DNA of 64,000 bases, from the NCBI RefSeq assembly GCF_038235435.1, contig NZ_CP151275.1:2294001-2358000 (forward strand). Reading direction: 5' to 3'. The notes below the pieces were generated by a model. That model made no database searches. It worked only from the letters and a program-made list of their open reading frames with translations, and was not told the DNA's origin. This stretch comes from Niveibacterium sp. SC-1 (GTDB lineage Bacteria > Pseudomonadota > Gammaproteobacteria > Burkholderiales > Rhodocyclaceae). Numbering within the stretch: position 1 is the stretch's first letter; every line of letters begins with the position of its first letter. Below are positions 34,450 to 44,136 of this stretch, piece by piece. Position numbers and translations under genes: made by a program.

Positions 34450-35392
34450 GCTTAAGACCTTCGGTCAGCCCGACTTTCGGGCGCCAGCCGAATTCGGCGA
34501 TCTTGCTGATATCCATTAATTTGCGGGGCGTTCCATCTGGGAGGGACGGGTCAAACACAATCTCGCCTTTGTAGCCGATGGTTGCCTTAATGGCCTCCGC
34601 AAGCTCTTGAATCGTTAGGTCCACGCCGCTCCCGATGTTCACAAGCGGGGGGATGAAGTCGGTCTTTGAGCGTTCGGTTTGCAATAGCCGATCGAACACA
34701 GCGTCGTCAGACGTCATGAGTTTGATGCATGCTTCGGCCATGTCAGTGCTGAAGAGAAATTCCCTGCGCGGCTTGCCCGATCCCCATACGCTCACCCGGG
34801 GCGTTCCATCTTTTGCCGCCTCATGGAATCGGCGTATGAGGCCTGGTATGACGTGACTATTCGTTGCGTGATAGTTGTCATTGGGGCCGTAGAGATTGGT
34901 CGGCATCGCTGCCAGATAACGCGTTCCAAATTGCCGGTTGTAACTCCAGCACATCTCGATGCCGGCGATCTTTGCAAGCGCATATGCTCTGTTCGTCGCC
35001 TCAAGCGGGCCAGTAAGGAGATAATCTTCCTTCATCGGCTGAGGGGCCGCTTTCGGATATATGCAGCTCGATCCGAGGAATAGCAGCCTCTTTGCACCTG
35101 CCCTCCATGCTGAGTCTATAACGTTCAACTGGATGGCCGTGTTCTGCCGAATGAAGTCGGCGGGATATGTGTTGTTGGCGACAATGCCCCCAACTTTGGC
35201 GGCTGCCAGAAATACGTATTGCGGCACCTCAGCAGAGAAAAAGGCCTGTGTGGCCGCTGCGTCAGTCAAGTCGAGCTCGTCGTGACTCCGGGTAATAATG
35301 TTGGTGTAGCCGTCGGCCTTTAGGGCTCGCACGATTGCAGAACCAACCAAGCCCCGATGCCCGGCAACGTAAATAAGCGCGCTCTTGTCCAT
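34400..35392 (-). CDS. fcl: GDP-L-fucose synthase
   Basis: A 330-residue NADPH-dependent epimerase-reductase that converts GDP-4-keto-6-deoxy-D-mannose to GDP-L-fucose. The Rossmann motif is GHRGLVGSAI, with AAAKVGGI, SSCIYP (catalytic Ser/Cys), YALAKIAG (Tyr and Lys) and GPNDNY-HATNSHVIP following in the expected order. It directly follows gmd (6 bp), the enzyme that makes its substrate. Normal length. Confidence 0.95.
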   Translation of the reverse strand: MDKSALIYVAGHRGLVGSAIVRALKADGYTNIITRSHDELDLTDAAATQAFFSAEVPQYVFLAAAKVGGIVANNTYPADFIRQNTAIQLNVIDSAWRAGAKRLLFLGSSCIYPKAAPQPMKEDYLLTGPLEATNRAYALAKIAGIEMCWSYNRQFGTRYLAAMPTNLYGPNDNYHATNSHVIPGLIRRFHEAAKDGTPRVSVWGSGKPRREFLFSTDMAEACIKLMTSDDAVFDRLLQTERSKTDFIPPLVNIGSGVDLTIQELAEAIKATIGYKGEIVFDPSLPDGTPRKLMDISKIAEFGWRPKVGLTEGLKLAYADYLSTLDVSSSG

Positions 35393-35398
35393 AGAGCC

Positions 35399-36517
35399 TT
35401 ATCGCTCCCGGCTCACGGCCAGATCGAATCCGTGAGTCTTCAGGAGAGCGTGGCGCCGCGCAGATTTCAAATCTGCACCAACCATTTCCTCACACATTTC
35501 CTGCGCCGATATCTCGGGCACCCAGCCAAGCTTCTCCTTCGCTTTGGTCGGGTCGCCGAGCAAGGTATCCACCTCTGCCGGTCGGAAATAGCGAGGGTCA
35601 ATCCTAACAACCATGTCTCCGGGTTTCAGAGCAGGCGCTTTGTCACCTGAGATCGACTCAACAACACCAACTTCGCCGACTCCCTCGCCTTCGAACCGAA
35701 GCTTGACGCCGAGATAGTCAGCGCTCCAGGTGATGAATTGTCTGACGCTATACTGGACGCCGGTTGCGATAACGAAGTCCTCGGGCTTGTCTTGCTGGAG
35801 CATCATCCATTGCATGCGGACGTAGTCTTTGGCATGTCCCCAGTCGCGCAGCGAATCTATGTTGCCCATGTATAGGCAGCTCTCCAAGCCTTGGGCGATG
35901 TTGGCCAGTCCGCGCGTGATTTTTCGCGTGACGAAGGTTTCCCCGCGGCGCGGCGATTCGTGATTGAAGAGGATGCCATTGCACGCAAACATGCCGTAGG
36001 CCTCTCGGTAGTTCACAGCAATCCAATAGGCATACATCTTTGCTACAGCGTACGGACTGCGCGGGTAAAACGGCGTCGTCTCTCGCTGCGGGATCTCCTG
36101 AACTTGCCCGAACAACTCTGACGTGGACGCTTGATAGAACCTAGTCTTTCCTTCCAACCGAAGGAATCTGATGGCTTCGAGCAAACGTAGTGTTCCTAGT
36201 GCGTCGACGTCTGCGGTGTACTCTGGAGACTCAAAGCTCACCGCAACATGGGACTGGGCCCCAAGGTTATAGACCTCGTCGGGCTGAACTTCTTGCAGAA
36301 TGCGGGTGAGATTGGACGAGTCCGACAGGTCACCATAATGAAGCTTGAAGCGGCTATTGGCGATATGCGGGTCTTCGTACAGGTGATCGACGCGCTGCGT
36401 GTTGAAGAGCGAGGCACGACGCTTGATCCCATGTACTTCGTAACCCTTTTCTAGGAGGAGTTCGGCCAAGTAGGATCCGTCCTGACCCGTTACGCCTGTG
36501 ATTAGAGCCTTCTTCAT
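35399..36517 (-). CDS. gmd: GDP-mannose 4,6-dehydratase
   Basis: A 372-residue short-chain dehydratase that makes GDP-4-keto-6-deoxymannose. NADP site [12 protein letters not shown], substrate region [16 protein letters not shown], catalytic STSELFG (Thr/Ser, Glu) and [10 protein letters not shown] (Tyr, Lys), [13 protein letters not shown] near residue 190. The ATG at 36517 follows GGTGAGAAT. With fcl downstream it supplies GDP-L-fucose; GDP-rhamnose would need a different reductase. Confidence 0.96.
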   Translation of the reverse strand: MKKALITGVTGQDGSYLAELLLEKGYEVHGIKRRASLFNTQRVDHLYEDPHIANSRFKLHYGDLSDSSNLTRILQEVQPDEVYNLGAQSHVAVSFESPEYTADVDALGTLRLLEAIRFLRLEGKTRFYQASTSELFGQVQEIPQRETTPFYPRSPYAVAKMYAYWIAVNYREAYGMFACNGILFNHESPRRGETFVTRKITRGLANIAQGLESCLYMGNIDSLRDWGHAKDYVRMQWMMLQQDKPEDFVIATGVQYSVRQFITWSADYLGVKLRFEGEGVGEVGVVESISGDKAPALKPGDMVVRIDPRYFRPAEVDTLLGDPTKAKEKLGWVPEISAQEMCEEMVGADLKSARRHALLKTHGFDLAVSRER

Positions 36518-36528
36518 ATTCTCACCAT

Positions 36529-37416
36529 TCAATGTGTACGCAGCAGAATGTGCCGCGCCAGAAACGATACATGTCGCACATGCTGAGCAATCCGTGCAGT
36601 GGCCGATGTGCCGCCGTATTGCCGCCGAAGTTCTCGCATCTCCGATACGCCACGGCCCCGAAAGCTTGACTGGGTCTTTTGCTCCGAATGCACGCGAAAG
36701 GCGCCGAGAAACTTTGGAATGTGCGCAAAGCGCGCGCCGGCGGCCTGCAACCTCAGGAAGAACTCCCAGTCCAGGGCAAAATGCAAGGACTGATTGAAGT
36801 GTCCACCAGCTTTCTCCCACGCACTGCGTCGCCAAAACGCAGTTTCTTGTGGGATGTAATCGACTTGCTTCAACAGCTCCCCGTCGTGATAGGGGAGGTC
36901 CCACTCCCCAATTTGCTGCCCATTTGCGTCGATCAGCAGCCTGTTTCCGTAGATGACATCCACTTCGGGATGCTGAATGAAGTACGTGGCGACGGTCATC
37001 AGGGCTCCAGGTAGCAGGATGTCGTCGGAGTTCAGATAAGCGAAAATGTCTCCGGAGGCTCGTCGGAAAGCCCGATTCAATGCGTCCGCCTGCCCTGAAT
37101 CACGCTCTATCCGTAGGTCGACTTGTGATTCATATGGACGGAGCTTTTCAAGTGTGTCGTCACGTGAGCCCCCGTCTTGTATGAGGTATTGAAGCCGTGG
37201 GTATTTCTGAGCGATCACACTGACGACAGTCTCAGAAATCACATTCCCTTGATTCAGTGACGGCGTCACGATCGTGAAGCTCGGCAACTCGGGCGAACCT
37301 GCGGGGCGCGGCACATCGTGCGCAGTCGCGACCGCGATTGGGCGGGGTTTGTGCTGCGCCAAGACGCCTAGGCGGATGCCCAGCAGACGCCTTAAGCAAG
37401 CGCCGCTCTTGGTCAT
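36529..37416 (-). CDS. Glycosyltransferase family 2
   Basis: A 295-residue GT-A transferase. [18 protein letters not shown] opens the nucleotide-binding part, then [23 protein letters not shown] and the metal site LNSDDI near residue 130; [11 protein letters not shown] marks the acceptor side. The start ATG at 37416 overlaps the Wzt stop as ATGA. Substrates unknown. Confidence 0.87.
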   Translation of the reverse strand: MTKSGACLRRLLGIRLGVLAQHKPRPIAVATAHDVPRPAGSPELPSFTIVTPSLNQGNVISETVVSVIAQKYPRLQYLIQDGGSRDDTLEKLRPYESQVDLRIERDSGQADALNRAFRRASGDIFAYLNSDDILLPGALMTVATYFIQHPEVDVIYGNRLLIDANGQQIGEWDLPYHDGELLKQVDYIPQETAFWRRSAWEKAGGHFNQSLHFALDWEFFLRLQAAGARFAHIPKFLGAFRVHSEQKTQSSFRGRGVSEMRELRRQYGGTSATARIAQHVRHVSFLARHILLRTH

Positions 37417-38816
37417 GCCGAACTCGCTTCCTTTTCTGATTCGGAAAGTGTGGCAACGCCCACATGCCCGCGTGACGGCAGGTTGCACAGGCCGTAGAAC
37501 GGCTGTGCAAGAAAGCCGGTACCACCTCTGGGAACCACGCTGAAGCTTGCAGCTCCCGCCAGCACGCAGTGTCTGCTGGCGGTTCGCTCTAGCTCGGCCA
37601 TGGTGATGCTGTCGCGGTGCGCATAAAGCTCAGCACTCCACGTCGCGAAGCCCACGTCAAGCACGTATTCGCCGGCGCCAAGGTCCATGGATATCTCGAA
37701 GTGGGCTCGGACGAGGCTCCCCGCGCGAATCCTGCTCGGAACAGGGGAGTCGAATTGTCCTGTGTTGCGACCGTTTACGATAACTCCCTTGTCTGTTCGA
37801 ATTACAAATCCGATCACGGGCGTTTCCAGACCGCTCGTTGCTACGAACTCGACGAACAGATGGAGGGTGTCGCCCTGGTAGAGAGCGTGACGCGGACCTC
37901 GAGCGTGGTCGGATAGCAAGACTCTACGGCAGCGAACCAGGCCATCGCCCGCTTGCTCGCGGAGCTCGACCGTCGTCCATCCGGCGGATGGCCATCTCTC
38001 CAGTATTCCGGTTGCATCCCAGTCCGCAGCGACTGCCCCATCGTGGTGCTGTGTTGAAGAGGTGGCCGAAGCTGGCATGTGTCCGAGAGCATAGTAGCGA
38101 TTGATGGCTTCCGCAGCTGGTCCCAGATACAAAGCTTCGCCGTGGTGCAGCAAGAGGACTTGATCGCAGTAGTGCATTACGTCCTCCATGCCGTGGGTCA
38201 CGAGAATGATCGTACAGCCCTTCTTTCGCAGTCGCTCCAGACGCTCATAGCATTTCAGCCGGAAGAATATATCCCCTACAGCGAGTGCCTCATCCACGAT
38301 CAGGACATCGGGGTCGACACAGGCTTGAACCGCAAAGGCGAGTCGAACGAACATGCCGCTAGAGTATGTCTTGACCGGTCTGTCAATAAACTCGCCAATG
38401 TCCGCGAAGCTCTCGATCTCGGGTAGCAGACGGTCGAAATCTGCACCCGAGACGCCGAGGATTTCGGCGTTGAGTCGCGCGTTCTCGCGCCCGGTGAATT
38501 CAGGGTTGAAGCCCGCGCCCAGTTCAAGTAGAGCGGCAATGCGTCCTTTGAGATGCACCGTGCCCGTATTGGGCGCGACGATCCCAGCGATAATCTGCAG
38601 CAACGTCGATTTGCCGCTACCGTTCTGGCCAATAATGCCGAAGAAGCTCCCTCTGCGTATTTGAAGCGACAGCGGCTTCAGGGCTATGAACTGATGCGAG
38701 TCGTTGGCGAAGCGCCTGGACAGGAGCGCAGCCATTCTGCGTCCCGGAGATGCATAGACGCCGTAGCTCTTCGACACGCCTTGCACATCAATGACGATAT
38801 CAGAGGACATCAGCAA
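37413..38816 (-). CDS. wzt: Wzt: polysaccharide ABC transporter ATPase with carbohydrate-binding tail
   Basis: A 467-residue protein. Residues 1-250 are the ATPase: Walker A GQNGSGKST, the H/F-loop region FNPEFTGREN, signature YSSGMFVRLAF, Walker B VLIVDEALAVGD. Residues about 290-440 form a Wzt-type immunoglobulin-like C-terminal domain (LFVEFVAT, PVIGFVIRTDKGVIV, AHFEISMDLGAGEYVLDVGF). In E. coli O8/O9a that domain binds the capped end of the O-chain and so selects finished polymer. Its presence here predicts a terminal modification. Overlaps the permease gene by 17 bases. Confidence 0.92.
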   Translation of the reverse strand: MLMSSDIVIDVQGVSKSYGVYASPGRRMAALLSRRFANDSHQFIALKPLSLQIRRGSFFGIIGQNGSGKSTLLQIIAGIVAPNTGTVHLKGRIAALLELGAGFNPEFTGRENARLNAEILGVSGADFDRLLPEIESFADIGEFIDRPVKTYSSGMFVRLAFAVQACVDPDVLIVDEALAVGDIFFRLKCYERLERLRKKGCTIILVTHGMEDVMHYCDQVLLLHHGEALYLGPAAEAINRYYALGHMPASATSSTQHHDGAVAADWDATGILERWPSAGWTTVELREQAGDGLVRCRRVLLSDHARGPRHALYQGDTLHLFVEFVATSGLETPVIGFVIRTDKGVIVNGRNTGQFDSPVPSRIRAGSLVRAHFEISMDLGAGEYVLDVGFATWSAELYAHRDSITMAELERTASRHCVLAGAASFSVVPRGGTGFLAQPFYGLCNLPSRGHVGVATLSESEKEASSA

Positions 38817-39615
38817 AGCCAGCCCGCATTTTGGTGAAGAGAAAGTAGCCGAGCATCGCGATCAACATTGAGACGACTCCGTAGATGCATATCTCTTGTG
38901 CCGACACAATGGAGGAACCGAAGACAAGCGCCCGCACTGCGTTGACGGGGATTGTTAAGGGATTCATCTGAAGTAGCCAGCTCAGGTGAGTGGGCACCAT
39001 CGAGGCGGGGAAACAAATCGGCGCCGTGAATAGCAGAACGGAGGAGAGGGTGCCTGTGATCTGTCCTAGATCGCGCAGGTACACCCCAAGCGCCGACAAA
39101 GCCCATCCGATGCCTAGGGTCATGATGGCCAGAAATGCCACAGGCACCACTGCCAACCACGCCAGGCTGCTCACGTGTCCCACGAAGATAAACGTGGCAA
39201 TTAGGAGAACGCCAAAACCAAAAGTAAAAGAAACGAGCGAACTCAGCACGTTGACAACTGGAAGGATCTCAAGAGGAAAGATGACGCGCTTCACGTAAGT
39301 CGTGTTACTCAAAATCAAGGCTGGTCCTCGCACGAGCGTTTCTGCGAGCAAGGTGTGGATCAGTATGCCGACAAACAAGATTAAGCCGAACGGAACCTCT
39401 TCGCCGTTTGGTGCAGTCAGGCCCCAGCGGGATCGCAGCACAACCTGAAATACGAAGCCGTAGAGCATGAGCTGCAGCAATGGCTGTCCAATGATCCAGG
39501 CGACGCCGAGAACAGAATCCTTGTAGCGTTGAGTTATGTCGCGTCGTGCGAGCTGAACGATGAGGCTGCGATTACGCCTGAATATCTCAAGCACCCCAGC
39601 AAAGTGAACGGTCAT
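38800..39615 (-). CDS. wzm: Wzm: polysaccharide ABC transporter permease
   Basis: A 271-residue inner-membrane permease of the ABC-2 type with six membrane segments; LIVQLARRDITQRYKDSVLG is the conserved amphipathic start. With Wzt it exports the lipid-linked glycan to the periplasm. The ATG at 39615 shares one base with the stop of the upstream glycosyltransferase (TAATG). Normal length for Wzm/KpsM-like exporters. Confidence 0.92.
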   Translation of the reverse strand: MTVHFAGVLEIFRRNRSLIVQLARRDITQRYKDSVLGVAWIIGQPLLQLMLYGFVFQVVLRSRWGLTAPNGEEVPFGLILFVGILIHTLLAETLVRGPALILSNTTYVKRVIFPLEILPVVNVLSSLVSFTFGFGVLLIATFIFVGHVSSLAWLAVVPVAFLAIMTLGIGWALSALGVYLRDLGQITGTLSSVLLFTAPICFPASMVPTHLSWLLQMNPLTIPVNAVRALVFGSSIVSAQEICIYGVVSMLIAMLGYFLFTKMRAGFADVL

Positions 39616-40763
39616 TACACTGCTTTCCCATCGGCGGTCACGGCGCGCACGACTGTCATGAACGCCTCCGCGAAGCGGAGCTGACAGGCGCGATAGTCTA
39701 TCGGCTGGCAAGCCGGATCTGCATCACTGTACTTGGCAAGCAAGGATGCGAGCTCATTCGGATCGTCTGGGTTAAAGAACTCAACGTTTTGCGTTATCTG
39801 CTCGACATTGGGGGGGATGCGCGATGCTAAGACATACTGCGACGACAACTTCGCGTCCTCGATAACCGTAGACCAGCCCTCGAATTTCGACGGTTGCACG
39901 ACGCTCGTCGCGCCCGAGAACACGGCCATTTGCTCTTCGCGGGGAATGAACCCCAAGAACCGGATGTTGTTCTCCAGTCCGTGTGATCGAACTTGCTGTT
40001 TCAGATTCTCTGCGTGATCTGGGGCGCGGTGGTCGTGCTCCTTGCCCGAGAAGGCAACGACGACATCGCGCCCTGCTTCCTTCAGGATGCGCACGGCGTC
40101 AATCACCAGTTGATGATTTTTATGAATCCAGAACTGGTTTGGGCAGTAGAAGTAACGTTTGGGCAAAGCGAGCTTTTTCCTCACGTGTTCTGCGTCTAGT
40201 TGATTGGTTTCGGACTCGAATACAGCGAACGGGATGACGTGCTTCTGTACCTGGGCTTGCGGATAGTAGTGTTCGAAGTCTGCCTTCGCCGCGTGGCTGC
40301 TTAACACAATGTGTCGGTAATGGGTGAAGTAGTCGACGTGCTGCTTCTCTCGTGCAGCCAATTCCTCGGCGCTAAAGAGCTCTGGAAGGTGCTTGTCTTG
40401 AAAGTCGGGGATCCAGCACACCGTCTGCCGTAGTCCGGTGTCGATCGGGTATGGGAAGACCATGTCGAAACTGACCCGCTTCTTCAGCAAAAAAGGCGTC
40501 AGTCTCGAAAATAAGCGTGCTCGGCGGGACGCGCCGCCGTCAATGCCGGAGAGAAATGCGGGTCGGATCCAGTTTAGGCGTGGGTATTGGGTGGCATTCT
40601 TGATGAAATCGTATGAGTCTTTCCCGTGGCTCAGCATCCACACAACCGGCTTGGTGGAGTTGGGCAACAGGTTGAGGGCGCTCACGAGGTTTTTGATGTA
40701 GTAGGAACCCCCGATCCAGCTCTCGTCGTAATTGAAAGGGATGCCTATGACTGGACGCTTCAT
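39615..40763 (-). CDS. Glycosyltransferase family 4
   Basis: A 382-residue GT-B enzyme. The donor domain has YFYCPNQFWIHKNHQLVIDA, FLGFIPREEQ and QPSKFEGWSTVIEDA with the family's glutamates. The ATG at 40763 (MKRPVIGIPF) is preferred to a reading 26 codons longer that would run through the preceding intergenic bases. It precedes wzm with a one-base overlap. Similar enzymes often add mannose or rhamnose; here undetermined. Confidence 0.86.
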   Translation of the reverse strand: MKRPVIGIPFNYDESWIGGSYYIKNLVSALNLLPNSTKPVVWMLSHGKDSYDFIKNATQYPRLNWIRPAFLSGIDGGASRRARLFSRLTPFLLKKRVSFDMVFPYPIDTGLRQTVCWIPDFQDKHLPELFSAEELAAREKQHVDYFTHYRHIVLSSHAAKADFEHYYPQAQVQKHVIPFAVFESETNQLDAEHVRKKLALPKRYFYCPNQFWIHKNHQLVIDAVRILKEAGRDVVVAFSGKEHDHRAPDHAENLKQQVRSHGLENNIRFLGFIPREEQMAVFSGATSVVQPSKFEGWSTVIEDAKLSSQYVLASRIPPNVEQITQNVEFFNPDDPNELASLLAKYSDADPACQPIDYRACQLRFAEAFMTVVRAVTADGKAV

Positions 40764-40816
40764 GTTGGTTCCGTATCTGCCAAAGAATGATTGGGACTGT
40801 GTTCGCTTGCGCTTGG

Positions 40817-41704
40817 TTACGGCGCGAGCGCAGTCATCCAATCAGCGACACTAGCCAGGCCATCGGACAGGCTGCAGTTCGGGAGGAAGCCAAGGCTTTC
40901 CAAGTACGTGACATCTGCCTGCCAGAACGACGGGTCGCCGGTTCTGCTGGAGCCAGTGAATACCACGTCTCTCGGCCAGCCAAGAGCGTCCAGCAGACAC
41001 TGTGCCGCCTCTCGTACTGTCGTCGCCTCTCCTCGCGCCACATTGATCGCTCTGCCGTCGAAATGACCGTGCTCAAGGATTACGTTTATTGCTCGTGCGA
41101 GGTCGTCGACATAAATGAAGTCCCTGGTTTCGTTCCCCGTGCCGAAGAGCTCAACTCTGGTTCCCTTCCGCGCCTTCTGCATAACATCCCAGAACAATTG
41201 CTTACGCAAGCCGGGTCCGTACGCGGAAAAAATGCGCAGAGAAATAGTTGAAGTGCCATGCAGCTGGGCATACTCCCGACATATCAACTCGGCTTGATGC
41301 TTGTGCCAGCCGTATGGCGAGAGGGGTTGTGCGACGCTGGACTCTGAGATTGGTGAAGAAGTCGGATTTCCGTAAACTGCAGCGCTAGAGAGGTGCACAA
41401 ATCGCGCTTCAGGGGCTGCGATACGGATCGCGTCGAGCATTTGCATGACACGAACGGTGTTTAGTGTGTAGTCGGAGATTGGGTCGCTAAAAGACAGAGG
41501 CACGCTTGCCGCGCCTGTGCAGTTTATGCATGCGTCCGGTTGGTGGTCAGCAAACAGGTGTGCAAAGTCGGGTGCTTCTCGATCGATTAGTACGACGCCT
41601 CTACCGGCAATGTCGACTCGGATGACGTCGTGTCCGTGGGATTGCAGTTCCCGCGATACAGCGGAGCCAATAAAGCCGCCGGCTCCGAGCACAACCGTCC
41701 TCAT
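40817..41704 (-). CDS. NAD-dependent sugar-nucleotide epimerase/dehydratase
   Basis: A 295-residue extended SDR protein. Rossmann motif GAGGFIGSAV, SSAAVYG (catalytic Ser), YGWHK (Tyr, Lys), RIFSAYGPG and RDFIYVDDLA. It acts on a nucleotide-sugar; the exact reaction (4-epimerase, 4-reductase or dehydratase) cannot be told. It overlaps the three-domain transferase gene as ATGA, and 53 bp separate it from the next glycosyltransferase. Confidence 0.85.
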   Translation of the reverse strand: MRTVVLGAGGFIGSAVSRELQSHGHDVIRVDIAGRGVVLIDREAPDFAHLFADHQPDACINCTGAASVPLSFSDPISDYTLNTVRVMQMLDAIRIAAPEARFVHLSSAAVYGNPTSSPISESSVAQPLSPYGWHKHQAELICREYAQLHGTSTISLRIFSAYGPGLRKQLFWDVMQKARKGTRVELFGTGNETRDFIYVDDLARAINVILEHGHFDGRAINVARGEATTVREAAQCLLDALGWPRDVVFTGSSRTGDPSFWQADVTYLESLGFLPNCSLSDGLASVADWMTALAP

Positions 41705-44136
41705 ACGAGGCTTCCTTTGCGCGCGATGAAAGAGTAAGGACGCCCAGCAATCTGGCGTTCATCTAGCGACTCAACAGTCGCCTTGGAGTGCGGAAAGTGA
41801 TTTATTGCCGTATCGGCGAAGGCATACTCCTGTTCGAGAAGAAAGCCGGCGCTCGCGAGGAACTGGCGGTAGTCAGCGGGTTGATAACCCATTTCTCCAC
41901 CCGTGTAAGCGTGAAACGGATGGTTCGCAAGAAAGAACTGTAGGTCGGCGTTGTCAAAAACGATGTGCTCCCGCAGGAGGAGTGCCAATCCGTTCTCAGA
42001 CAGCAGATCGCCAATCTTGCTCAGACATTGAGTCGGATCCCGGAAATGGTGGACGACCTGTCGGCAGTAGGCGATGTCAACGGGCGCCGTGAGCGAAGCG
42101 TTTTCTATGGGCTCATTGACAATGTGGAATCGATCGCTAACGGATGGGTCGATCTCTTCAGCGACACGTCTAAGCAGGTTTCTGGCGCTCGCGACACCAA
42201 CAATCTCGCCGACCGTTGGCTCGATCAGCCAAACATCGTAGCCTTCGAGGGCGAATGCCATGGCCATAATGCCAGAGCCTCCACCAATGTCGGCAATGCT
42301 TCGGGCCTTCGGAGCGCGTTCCCGCATTTCGCGGAGAGTTTCAGAAAATTCTTCCGTGAGGCGATAACGTTGCAGTGAATCAAAGATGTCCCGACAGAGG
42401 TAGGCATCTTTCAACATCTGCTGTTTGTCCGGTATGCCCTGGAACGCCTCCACGATGTCCTGCCAGGACCAGCGATCTCGCGGGACAAGACTAATGAACT
42501 TTGCAGGATTGCCTGCCACGATGTTGTAGGGGGCCACGTCCCGCGTAATTACCGATCGGGCCCCGACTACGGCGCCGCGGCCGATGGTGACTCCTTTTAG
42601 AACTACCGAGTCGAACCCTAGCCAAGCGTCGTTTTCGATCCGTATGGGCGCAGAACGTACGTGAGACCAGTCTTTGAACGCGCCGATGCGCCCTTGGTCC
42701 GCACCGCACTTCCAGTCATACGCGTCATTGGCGCGCAACTCAGGATTCAGTGAGTGAGCGTTCGAGTCGCTGATGGTGCACCCCCATGACAGCATTACTC
42801 TGCTCCCGATATGTATTCCCTCTTCCTGCGTGCAGATGAGGGTTGTTCCGCCGCCAATGGAGCTCTTCTCTCCGATGCTGATGCGCCCAATGCCACGCTC
42901 GAAGACATAGGTTCCGCCAACGTGACTATAGTCTCCGACGCTAACGTAGCTGCGATCCTCTTGGTTTACGCGAACGTCGATGCAAATCGGCTCGACGCGT
43001 ACGCCTTGACCGACCGTCAGGAATCTCCTGCCGCCGGGGTCGAAGCCTGCATGTGCAACGCTACGCAAAAGCCATGACTTGGCGGTGGCGATTCTTCCCA
43101 CGGTGGCCCGCGCGGTTCGGCGCACCGCGCGGGCGCTGAAGCGTCGAAGCCCAGTCCAGGTGTAGCGATGGCGCAGTCGTTGCCATGCGAGTCGGCGTTC
43201 GATTAGTTTGGGATCTTCGGCACGCGCAGCCGCAACGAATAGCTGAGCATCCCAGGCGCCATGCAGACTGACAAATTTCGCCTCGTCGAGGCTCAGTTCG
43301 GAATTCATGCGCTTGATGAAGTCGGCTCGGAACGGAGCGGCTACATGAGCGGAGTAGAAAGAGAAGGGGGCAACATAACTAACGACGATGGGCGCGAAGC
43401 TCTCGTAGACACCGAACTCCCGAAAGAGGGCCAGGCACATGCGACGAATAGCGATGAAATCGAACGCCTTCTTGTCGTTGAGCTTGGTGGTGGAGGTCGC
43501 GCGCTGATAATAGGCATAGGACACACCGCCGTCGATATAGGCGGATCGTGCTGTCAGCATCAGCTTGATTGCATATGGGTGATCTTCGTAGAACACACCT
43601 TCTGCGAATCGGATATCGTGCGCCGCTAGATGCTCCCGCCGGGATATTAGCCGCCACGGTGGCGTGTTCCAACACGATACGGAGGAGAACGTATCCGCGC
43701 TCTCGCGGGGTTCGATGAGCCTCCCGGTCAGGTGGGATGGCACCAGGCTTGAAGGCTGGGCGGGGGCGTCGTCAAACGAATACTCGAAATTGAGCACGAG
43801 CACATCTGGTTTGTGCTTGTCGAGTATGCGGGCCAGTCTTGGCACTGCAAACTGCAGAAGCCAGTCGTCGCTATCGACGAACCAGACGTACTCGCCTCGG
43901 GCGTTCTGCACGCCGAGGTTGCGGGCGCTCCCTTGGCCGCCGTTTTCCTTGGTTATAACTCGCAGCCTCGCATCGATCCGGCAGTAATCGCTCAGGATCT
44001 TGGCTGTTCCATCCGTTGATCCATCATCGACGGCCACGACCTCATAGTCGTCGAATGGCTGCCTAAGAATTGAGTCAAGGCATTTTACGAGATGGTTTTC
44101 GACGTTGTAGCAAGGAATGACGAACGAAATTTTCAT
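41701..44136 (-). CDS. Three-domain protein: GT2 glycosyltransferase, hexapeptide acyltransferase, methyltransferase
   Basis: An 811-residue protein. Residues 1-250: GT-A transferase (FVIPCYNVENHLVKCLDS, VDDGSTDGT, FVDSDDW). About 365-560: left-handed beta-helix acyltransferase (ISIGEKSSIGGGTTLI, WLGFDSVVLKGVTIGRGAVVGA, NIVAGNPAKF). About 610-811: SAM-dependent methyltransferase (IADIGGGSGIMAMAF, PVDIAYCRQVVHHFRDP). One polypeptide would thus add a sugar and O-acetylate and O-methylate the glycan. With the Wzt carbohydrate-binding tail, a chain-end cap is likely. ATG at 44136 overlaps the upstream GT2 stop (ATGA). No frameshift separates the domains. Confidence 0.85.
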   Translation of the reverse strand: MKISFVIPCYNVENHLVKCLDSILRQPFDDYEVVAVDDGSTDGTAKILSDYCRIDARLRVITKENGGQGSARNLGVQNARGEYVWFVDSDDWLLQFAVPRLARILDKHKPDVLVLNFEYSFDDAPAQPSSLVPSHLTGRLIEPRESADTFSSVSCWNTPPWRLISRREHLAAHDIRFAEGVFYEDHPYAIKLMLTARSAYIDGGVSYAYYQRATSTTKLNDKKAFDFIAIRRMCLALFREFGVYESFAPIVVSYVAPFSFYSAHVAAPFRADFIKRMNSELSLDEAKFVSLHGAWDAQLFVAAARAEDPKLIERRLAWQRLRHRYTWTGLRRFSARAVRRTARATVGRIATAKSWLLRSVAHAGFDPGGRRFLTVGQGVRVEPICIDVRVNQEDRSYVSVGDYSHVGGTYVFERGIGRISIGEKSSIGGGTTLICTQEEGIHIGSRVMLSWGCTISDSNAHSLNPELRANDAYDWKCGADQGRIGAFKDWSHVRSAPIRIENDAWLGFDSVVLKGVTIGRGAVVGARSVITRDVAPYNIVAGNPAKFISLVPRDRWSWQDIVEAFQGIPDKQQMLKDAYLCRDIFDSLQRYRLTEEFSETLREMRERAPKARSIADIGGGSGIMAMAFALEGYDVWLIEPTVGEIVGVASARNLLRRVAEEIDPSVSDRFHIVNEPIENASLTAPVDIAYCRQVVHHFRDPTQCLSKIGDLLSENGLALLLREHIVFDNADLQFFLANHPFHAYTGGEMGYQPADYRQFLASAGFLLEQEYAFADTAINHFPHSKATVESLDERQIAGRPYSFIARKGSLV

